Shown here in pieces: positions 54,831-64,000 of a stretch of 64,000 nt of DNA. This DNA comes from Bacteroides sp. (lineage in GTDB: Bacteria; Bacteroidota; Bacteroidia; Bacteroidales; Bacteroidaceae). How positions within the stretch are numbered: the stretch's first letter is position 1; every line of letters begins with the position of its first letter. The translations under genes and the position numbers were made by a program. The stretch lies in assembly GCA_021203515.1 (NCBI GenBank), contig JAJQAY010000042.1, positions 1-64,000 of the forward strand. The letters run 5' to 3'. The notes under the pieces are model-generated. The model saw only the letters and a list, made by a program, of their open reading frames with translations, made no database searches and was not told the DNA's origin.

Positions 54831-57800
54831 ATGAAAAATATAGTGAGTTTCTGTCCTGTTTACAGGTGTTTTGTTTTATCTATTTGTCTGCTATTGCTTT
54901 CATCCCTGCTTAGGGCCAGTGATGCGCGGGGAGATATAGGATTGAAATTCAAACAGATATCTACATTCAATGGATTGCCAACCGATGAAGTCCAAAAAAT
55001 CTATCAGGATAAAGAAGGGTTTATATGGTTTGCCACCCGATATGGGCTTTGCAAATATGACGGTTATCAGGCTACGGTCTATAAATCAAATTTGTATGTT
55101 CCGGGAATGCTTACCAATAATAATATTTATTGTCTTGCAGATGATTATGACGATAATCTTTGGATTGGTACGCAAGGGGGATTGAATGTGCCTAATAAAA
55201 GGACAGGAGAGATACGTCAATATAGAACTCCGTCCATCCCCGACAATTTAGTCTCTTGCTTGTTGGTTACTAAAGATAATACGGTGTGGGTGGGTACGGA
55301 CGGTGGTTTGTGCCGGTATATGGCAGATAAGGACTCTCTTCTTGTATATGATGACCGTATAAGTGAGGGTGTATTCAAGAAAACGGTGGCGAAGTCTTTG
55401 TTTGAAGACTCGGATGGGGATGTATGGATTGGTACTTGGTCTGATGGGCTTTATCGTTACTCTCCGAAGCCCGGAAAGTTTTTTGAATATCCCCCCCCAT
55501 CAATGAGCGTAACTCTGCGCACGTTATTTATTAGGATATCGATAAGCGAATTTGGGTAGGGGGATGGGATTGTGGATTATCTCTACTGAATGATCCCAAA
55601 GATATGGAAAAGGTGTCTTATACCCGGTATGTGCATAAGACGGGAGATGATACGACTCTTTCGGATAATATTGTTTATGATATTGTAGAAGACTTGCATA
55701 CGCGGACTTTGTGGATTGGTATACGTGCCGGCTTGAGTATTATGGAGCATGATAGACCGGGACATTTCATTAATTATAAGTCGAGACACGCTTCGCATTA
55801 TATTCCCTGCGATGAAATAAATTCGTTGTTGCGAGACAATGCCAATCATATTTGGTTAGGTTCCATCGGAGGCGGTGTATTGATGGTGGACACCCAATTG
55901 CCGTTATTTACTTCCCACTCTTTGAATTTGGTGGAAGATGATGTACCTACCACTGCGGCCCGTGCCATTTTTGCCGACGATGAAAAGAACCTTTGGCTGG
56001 GAATTGGCAGTTATGGGTTGGCCCGTAAGGATTATAAAACCGGCAAGTTGACCTTTTTCTCTCATATCCCTGAGTTCTCGGGTATATCCAGTGTTCCCAC
56101 TATCAATACGATTGTCCAGCGTAAGAATGGAGAAATCTGGTTCGGAACTTATGATGGCGGAATTTTGGTGTACAAAAAAGGAGAAAAGGTGAAAGTGCTG
56201 CGAACTGAAAATGCGCCTTATCTCTATTCTTATTGTGTCTTGGCGTTGTATGAGGATAGTCGGGGGAATTGTTGGGCAGGCTGTCGGGGCGGAATGGGCG
56301 TAAGTTTGGCAGATGGCGGGTTTTATAAATTCGGAGTGCTTCCTTTTGAAAATGGCGGTTTGGCGGATTGGTATCATGTAAGAGATATCGTGGAAGATAC
56401 GGATGGCAGTATTTTGGTGGCTACGGGTAATTGTGGTATTATACATATCACTGGCAACGTACAACATCCGGAAACATTGAAGTATCAGAGTTATAATTTT
56501 GAGAACGGACAACTGGCTGTCAATACGGTGCTGTGCCTGCATGTGGATGAAGCGGGCAGGCTGTGGGCAGGTACCGAAGGGGGGCGGTTTGTATTTGTAT
56601 GACCGTAAGAAACTGTCGTTTACTGAAAAGAACCGGGAGTACAATATTCCCGGTGATATGGTTGGCTCCATAGAGGAAGACGATCAAGGTGCGTTGTGGA
56701 TAGGTACAAATAGAGGACTGGTACGGTTGATTGCTTCTGCGGATGGAACTTTATTTTCCACTCGTGTTTATACGATAGCAGACGGGTTGCAGGATAATTC
56801 CTTTATCGCACATTCTTCTTGCAGCCGGGGAGGTGAATTGTTTTTTGGAGATAACAAAGGGTATAATAGCTTTTCCCCGGCGATGCTAAAAGAGGGTAAT
56901 GCAAACGTTCCTTATTTAATTACGGATATTAAGATATTCAACCGTTCGCTCGCTTCTTTGGAACCGGAAGTTCGCGAGCGAATATCTCCCGTGATGCCTT
57001 CATTTGTACGGAAAATAGAATTGCCTCACGACTATAATAATTTCAGCGTTGAGTTCGCTTCGCTTACTTATAAAAATCCGGAGTTGAACCGTTATGCCTA
57101 TCAACTTGTGGGTTTTGATAATAAATGGCAATATACGGATGCCAGCCGTAGGTTCGCCTATTACAATAATCTGGAAAGCGGCACCTATAAATTCCGTTTG
57201 AAAGCTACCAATGAAAACGGAATTTGGAGTGGGGAAGTCCGTGAACTGACGGTGGTCGTGTTACCGCCATTTTGGGCTACCTGGTGGGCGTATGTCATAT
57301 ATGTACTGATAATAGCAGCAGTGATTTATTGGATATTCCGCACAGCCCGTAACCGCATGATGCTACGTAATGAGTTGCGCTTGCGTGAATTGGAAAAATC
57401 GAAGGCTGAAGAACTAAACCATGCGAAACTCCAGTTCTTCACAAATATTACTCATGAGTTGCTTACTCCGCTTACTATTATCTCTGCCGCAGTAGATGAA
57501 CTGAAAATGCAGGCACCGGGATATGATGAACTTTATGCGATGATGTCCGGTAATGTCCGTCGCCTTATCCGTTTGCTGCAACAGATATTGGAATTCCGTA
57601 AAGTTGAAACGGGTAATCTGAAATTGCGCGTATCACCAGGTGATATTGCCGCCTTTGTGAAGAATGAGGCGGAAGCATTTCAACCCTTGATAAAGAAACG
57701 CAAAATGCACTTCTCCGTACTTTGCAATCCGGAGTCGATTATCGGTTGCTTTGATACGGACAAGCTGGACAAGATATTGTATAACCTCCTTTCCAACGCT

Positions 57801-58976
57801 GCCAAATATAATAAGGAAGGAGGCTATATACAAGTAACTTTGTCGTATGCCGAGGATAATAAAGATTTTGTCCAATTACGCGTCAGGGATAACGGTTGCG
57901 GCATTTCCAAAGAGAAGCAAAAAGAATTGTTCAAGCGTTTTTATGAAGGGGATTATCGCAAGTTCAATACGATAGGAACGGGTATCGGGCTGTCTCTGAC
58001 GAAAGATTTAGTCGAATTGCATGGCGGAACTATCCATGTGGAAAGTGATGAAGATAAAGGTACGGAGTTTATAGTGACTCTGCCCGTGGATCGCTCTTAT
58101 TTTAAGGAAGAGCAGATTGATGAGAAGGCGGTGCTGCCGGTGCAGAACATGATTACTTATGAGGATGACAGTTCGGAGGATACTGCCGATCTGATTTCTT
58201 CCGGAAATGAAAAACTGCATAACCTGCTTGTTGTTGAAGATAATGAGGAATTGCTCCAACTGATGATGCGTCTGCTTCATCGCGATTACAATGTGTTTAC
58301 TGCCGAAAACGGCAGAGAGGCGATTACTATTGTAGAGAATGAAGATATAGATTTGATTGTTACCGATATAATGATACCCGTAATGGACGGCATTGAACTT
58401 TGCAAATATGTGAAAAGTAAAATAGAAATCAGTCATATCCCTGTCATTTTGCTTACTGCTAAAAATAAAGAAGAAGACCGGGCAGAAGCGTATGAGATAG
58501 GTGCGGATGCATTTATCAGTAAACCTTTCAATCTTGCAGTGTTACATGCTCGTATTCGTAACTTGTTGAAATACAAAGAACGTATGGCAAAGGATTTCAA
58601 AAACCAATTGGTGTTTGAAGTGAAAGACCTGAACTATACCAGCATCGACGAGGAGTTCATGCAGCGTGCCATTGATTGTGTGAACCGACATTTGGAAGAT
58701 TGCGAGTTTGACCAGACGCAGTTTGTAGATGAGATGGGGACCAGTAAATCCACTCTTTACAAGAAACTCAAATCGCTTACCGGGCTGAACACTTCCGCCT
58801 TTATCCGTAATATCCGTTTGAAGGCGGCTTGCCGCATCATGGAGGAGAAAGGAAATGCCGTTCGTGTCTCCGAACTGGCTTATGCGGTAGGCTTCAATGA
58901 TCCGAAGCATTTCAGTTCCTGCTTCAAGAAAGAATTCGGGATGCTGCCAACGGAATATTTGGAACGGTTTGTGTAA
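54831..58976 (+). pseudogene. Second hybrid two-component sensor/regulator (HTCS), frameshifts and an in-frame TAG in the sensor half
   Basis: GLPTDEVQKIYQDKEGFIWFATRYGLCKYDGYQATVYKSN; frameshift at C8 run near 55490; alternate frame INERNSAHVIY*DIDKRIWVGGWDCGLSLL; kinase, receiver and AraC domains 56499-58976. Confidence 0.9.
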
Positions 58977-59163
58977 TAATCGGATAACCTTCTCCCTTAC
59001 TTGTGTAAGGGAGAATTATGGTTTAAATAGGTCGAAAAACTAAAATTCTACTTTACGGAACTATTTTTGGAGCCTTTCTGAACTGCTTGTTTTTACATTT
59101 GCCCCTGTCTTCGTAGCTGGAGTATGGAGACGGTGATTAATGTTTAATCTTAAAGTTTATACA

Positions 59164-62100
59164 ATGAAAAGACAAAAATTCCTTGAAGGACCTGGACTGA
59201 AGGCGTGCTTCGCTTTGGCAGTTTATATGGTTCTTTTGTTGAATGTTCAGTTCTTGAACGCACAGAGTTCAACAATCAATGTAAAAGGTGTGATGAATGA
59301 TGCAATGGGGCCGATTATCGGTGCCAGTGTCGTGGAAAAGGGAAATACGGCTAATGGTACGATTACCGATATGGATGGTAATTTTTCTCTTTCAACAAGG
59401 CCGGATGCAACACTTACAGTCTCTTATATAGGATATAAGACGCAGGAAGTGCGGGTAGTAGACGGAAAGGCAATCAATGTTACATTGAAGGAGGACACTG
59501 AGGTGCTGGATGAAGTCGTGGTCGTGGGTTTCGGTACACAAAAGAAAGTAAACTTGACGGGGACTGTCGATGTAATCGACAACAAGCAGTTACAGGAACG
59601 CCCGGTAGCAAATGCGGTACAAGCATTGCAGGGTGTAGTGCCCGGTTTGCAGATTACACAAGGCAGCGGTAGTTTGGAGTCACGTCCCAGTATCAATGTT
59701 CGTGGTACGGCTACTATCGGTGAGGGCTCTTCGGGTAGTCCGTTGGTATTGATTGATGGTATGGAGGCTGATTTGAACTCTATTAATCTGCAGGATATTG
59801 CCAGTATTTCTGTATTGAAGGATGCGGCAGCTTCATCTATTTATGGTTCTCGTGCACCGTTCGGTGTTATTTTGGTAACTACGAAAGCCGGTGGAAGCGA
59901 GGGGAAGGTGTGTATTAATTATAATAATAACTTCCGATTCAGTACACCTGTGCACATGAACAACATGATGAACTCATTAGATTTTGTTACATGGGTAAAC
60001 GATACGCATATCAATAAAGGAGATAATGCCTATTTTGAAGGTACACGTTTTGACCGGCTTGTGGAGTATTTTTATGCCAAGCCTTATAGCCAGGGTGTGA
60101 GGATGACTGATAGCGGTGAACTTGTATATGCTTTGCCGGAATATAATGACAACGGACAGTGGAAAGGAGGTTTCTCTACCGGTGTGGATGATGTGGACTG
60201 GTATGATATGCTTTATAAAGACTGGACTTTTCTCAAGAACACAATTTTAGCGCAAACGGCGGCAGTAAGAAATTCAATTACTACGCATCCGGGAGTTACT
60301 TCGGTCAGGGTGGCTTTTTAAATCTCGGTGATGAGGATTTGAAACGTTATACGGCAACGGTGAAGATTAACTCTGAATTGACGGACTGGTTGAAGTTTCA
60401 CTACAGCATGCGTTTCACGCGCGAAGATTATAAACGTCCGGCAGCATCGACAGATTATTTATATGAAAGTTTGGCATTGAAGGCTTGGCCGGTAATCCCT
60501 GCTTATGATCGTAATGGATACCATTTCTTTAGTGATGATACATCGGTATGGGGATTGGAATCCGGTGGCACGGACAAGACACAGACTGACAATACTTACC
60601 ATCAACTGGGCTTCACGATAGAACCGGTGAAGAACTGGATAACCAGCGTCGATTTTAATTATCGCATCAAGTCGGCAAACCGTTATTGGGATAGTCAGGC
60701 TATTGTCAACCATGATTTGAATGGAATCCCTATGTGTGCAAGTCTGCAACGAATGTGCACGAGGATTATCTGAAGAATAATTACTATAATTTCAATGTGC
60801 GTTCGGAATACTCTCACACATTTGCCGAAAAGCACAACTTCCATATTCTTGCCGGTATGCAGATTGAAGACCTGAAAGAAGCCAAATTCGGACTACAACG
60901 TAATGGCATTATGATTGCCAGCAAACCGGAAATTAATATGACTACGGGACTGGAAAACGGTACGGCTGTTACTCCCAGCCTCAATGGAGAACGCAATGAA
61001 TGGGCAACGGTAGGTGTTTTCGGGCGTCTGAACTATGACTATAAAGGTAAATATTTGTTGGAAGCCAATGTTCGTGGCGATGGTTCTTCACGTTTCCGTA
61101 AAGGAAATCAGTGGAAGGTTTTCCCTTCTGTTTCTTTAGGTTGGAATGTTGCTGAAGAAAGTTTCTTTGAAGGTGCACGGGGTTTTATGGATATGTTTAA
61201 GTTGCGTTTCTCTTACGGTTCGCTAGGTAATCAGAATACAGACAATTGGTATTATACGTTCCAGACACCTTCCGCATCACCTTCGGGCGGTGGTTGGTTA
61301 CAGAATGGTGTGAAGCCGAATGTGGCGAGTGCGCCGGGATTGGTTTCCGAAACGTTGACTTGGGAAACTATTGAAACCTATAACGTCGGTGTTGACTGGG
61401 GTTTCCTGAATAATCGTTTGACCGGTTCTTTTAACTGGTACATCCGTAATACGAAGGATATGGTAGGTAAGCGCCCGCGTTGCCTGACATCTTAGGAACG
61501 AATGTTCCTAATATCAATAATACCGACTTACGTACACAAGGTTGGGAATTTAGTATCGGCTGGAAAGACCGCCTGAAGAACGGATTATCTTATGGCGCAA
61601 GATTTATGCTTTATGACTCTCGTACCAAGATTACGCGCTATCCTAATAATCCGACTCATTCTATAGATACTTATGTAGAAGGAAGGTATATCAATGAAAT
61701 CTGGGGATATGAAACAATCGGTATCGCTAAATCGGATGATGAAATGAGTGCTCATCTGGCAACATTGGATAAAGGTGGGCAGAATGCCTTGGGCTCTGAT
61801 TGGAAGGCCGGAGACATCATGTATAGAGACCTGAATGGCGATGGTAAAATCTCCGGAGGAGCCGGAACGGTGGAAGACCCGGGTGACAGAAAGGTTATCG
61901 GTAACAGCACGCCTCGTTTCCAATTCGGTTTGGATTTGAATGCCGCATGGAAAGGATTTGATTTACGTGTCTTCTTCCAGGGAGTGATGAAACGTGATTA
62001 TTGGCAGGGTAGTGATTACCTGTTCGGAGCGACCGGTAGTGGACTTTGGGGAGCTTGTGGTCTTGATGCTGTAGGTGATTATTATCGTGATGAAAATACC

Positions 62101-62430
62101 TGGTCGGTTCAGGAAGGATATCGTGATGTCAATCAGAATGCCTACTTACCACGACCATTGTACAGTAATAAGAACTTCCAGACGCAGACACGTTATCTGC
62201 AAAATGCGGCTTATATCCGTTTGAAGAATCTATCTGTAGGCTATACTTTACCGGATAATCTGACTTCGAAATGGGGCATTCAGAAGATACGTGTCTATTT
62301 CTCAGGTGAAAACCTATGGACGGGAACCGGTCTGGCAGAACAGTTTGACCCGGAAACAATCGGAACGAATAAGGGTAATGCTTATCCTTTGTCCAAAACA
62401 TTATCTTGTGGTTTAAGTCTAACTTTCTAA
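59164..62430 (+). pseudogene. SusC/RagA TonB-linked outer-membrane protein, at least three frameshifts
   Basis: STINVKGVMNDAMGPIIGASVVEKGNTANGTITDMDGNFSL; DEVVVVGFGTQKKVNLTGTV; VLKDAAASSIYGSRAPFGVILVTTKAG; fragments 59140-60321, 60339-60773, 60734-61495, 61480-62430. Confidence 0.93.
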
Positions 62431-62443
62431 AAACTTTGAAGCA

Positions 62444-64000
62444 ATGAAACTAAATATAAAGAATATACTGTCGCTGATGCTTATAAGTGGCGCATTGGCA
62501 TCGTGTGAGGACCTTTTGGATCAACAACCTCCTTCATATATCGTGCCGGAAGATTATTATAAACAGAAGATCAGGTAGAAGTTTGTGCCAACCAGTTTTA
62601 TACGGATGTACTCCCTTCTCATGGCGGCCAATATGGTTTGTATGCGAGTGATAATAATACGGATAATCAAGCCGGAAGAAGTGCGGATGGTAAATACGCC
62701 GTTGGCGAGTGGAAGGTCGGCATGACGAATGGCGAGTGGTCATGGGGGACTATCCGGAACATTAATTATCAGTTGAACACTATTTTGGGCTTGTATGAAC
62801 AGAAGCAGATAACGGGTACGGACAAGAACATTCGCCAATATATCGGTGAAATGTATTTCCTCCGGGCATATAAGTATTTCAGCTTATTGCAGAAGTGGGG
62901 TGATTTGCCTATTTTGACGCAGGCTTTCCCTGACAATGAGGCTGTTCTGGTAGCGGCAAGCAAACGCAGTCCGCGCAATGAGGTGGCACGTTTCATTATC
63001 AACAATTTGGATACAGCGCTGACTTACATGAGTCCGAATTTTGAAAAACGTCGTACCCGCATATCACAGGATGTTGCCGTATTGGTGAAGTCTCGCGTTG
63101 CTCTGTTCGAGGCTTCCTGGCTGAAAAACTTCAAGGGTACTCCATTCGTGCCGAATGGTGAAAGTTGGCCCGGTAAGGCTAAAGATTATAATGCGGGGTA
63201 TCAATATCCGTCGGGTGATATTGATGCTGAAATTAAATATTTCTTGGAAATAGCAGTAGAGGCTGCTGAAACAATAGCTGAGAAGTATAAGGGGCAGTTA
63301 GTGCAGAATACCGGTACGGTACCGCAGTCGGAAGCAGATCCGGAAAATCCTTACTTCAGCCTGTTCGGAACGATAGATATGTCTAAAACACCTGAAATAC
63401 TCTTGTGGCGTGAATATAGTGATGCTTTGTCTGTCAGAAACGAAGTAGAAGTTGCAGTGCAGCGTGGAAATTATGGGGTTGGCGTAACCCGTAGCTTGGT
63501 GGAGAGTTTTCTGATGGCTGATGGTAAGCCTATCTATGCAGGCCATATTGGTTATACTTATAATGATATGTCGATTGCCGGTGTGCGCAAAAATCGTGAT
63601 CCGCGTCTGACTGTTTTTCTGAAAGTACCTGACCAGATTAACACGTTTAAGAATATGGATAATCCTGCAACCATGTATATACCGGTAGAGCCTAAACCGG
63701 ACATCACAACAGGAGCAGATGACCGTGCTTACACCACCGGATATACTCTTCGTAAAGGAGGTACTTTCGACCGGGCTTTGTGTGAGAATGGAAGAAGTTA
63801 TAATGCTGCTTGCTGTTTCAGGGCAACAGAAGCATTGCTGAACTATATGGAAGCGCAGTATTTACTGTCGGGAAGTATCAATTCCGGAAAGATTCTTGAA
63901 TATTGGAAATTAATTCGTGAGAGGGCCGGCTTTACCGGTGAGGCTATCGATCCGAATACTACGATTGATGCTACAGTGATGGCTAACGAGAAGCTGGATT
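62444..64000 (+). pseudogene. RagB/SusD nutrient-uptake lipoprotein, frameshifted near 62570 and cut by the window end
   Basis: MKLNIKNILSLMLISGALASCEDLLDQQPPSYIVPEDYY, then shift to EDQVEVCANQFYTDVLPSHGGQYGLYASDNNTDNQAG...YIGEMYFLRAYKYFSLLQKWGDLPIL...; the long plus frame is absent from the ORF track. Confidence 0.9.

Overview
This window is Bacteroidales chromosome, probably Bacteroides. It holds three blocks. (1) Two FimB/Mfa-type fimbrial loci at 57-4568 and 8039-15431, separated by a small accessory region: KilA-N, a DUF6169-like gene, an MNT nucleotidyltransferase, a Gly-rich HU (HU-HIG) protein and a 'smalltalk' micro-ORF. (2) A SusC/D pair next to a calcineurin-like phosphoesterase, then HemW. 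(3) A large polysaccharide-utilisation region at about 24.5-64 kb: two hybrid two-component regulators, two further SusC/SusD pairs, GH16, two DUF2264 proteins, BNR-4, GH88/105, tandem GH43, GH51, GH2 and GH115. An island with a VapE-like protein, a DUF4062-type ATP-binding protein and an HU-wHTH protein sits between GH2 and GH115. About two thirds of the recognisable genes are broken by frameshifts or single in-frame stops, so sequence quality must be settled before calling pseudogenes. The best candidates for follow-up are: the VapE/DUF4062/HU island with its TATGAGGGTA repeats; an exactly 22-bp-phased nested palindrome array at 30126-30204; a direct repeat that truncates the KilA-N gene; a Cys/His motif in a fimbrial lipoprotein; and the BNR-4/DUF2264/GH88-105 gene set, which has no recognised lyase. 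All family assignments are from motif recognition by eye; no database search was run.
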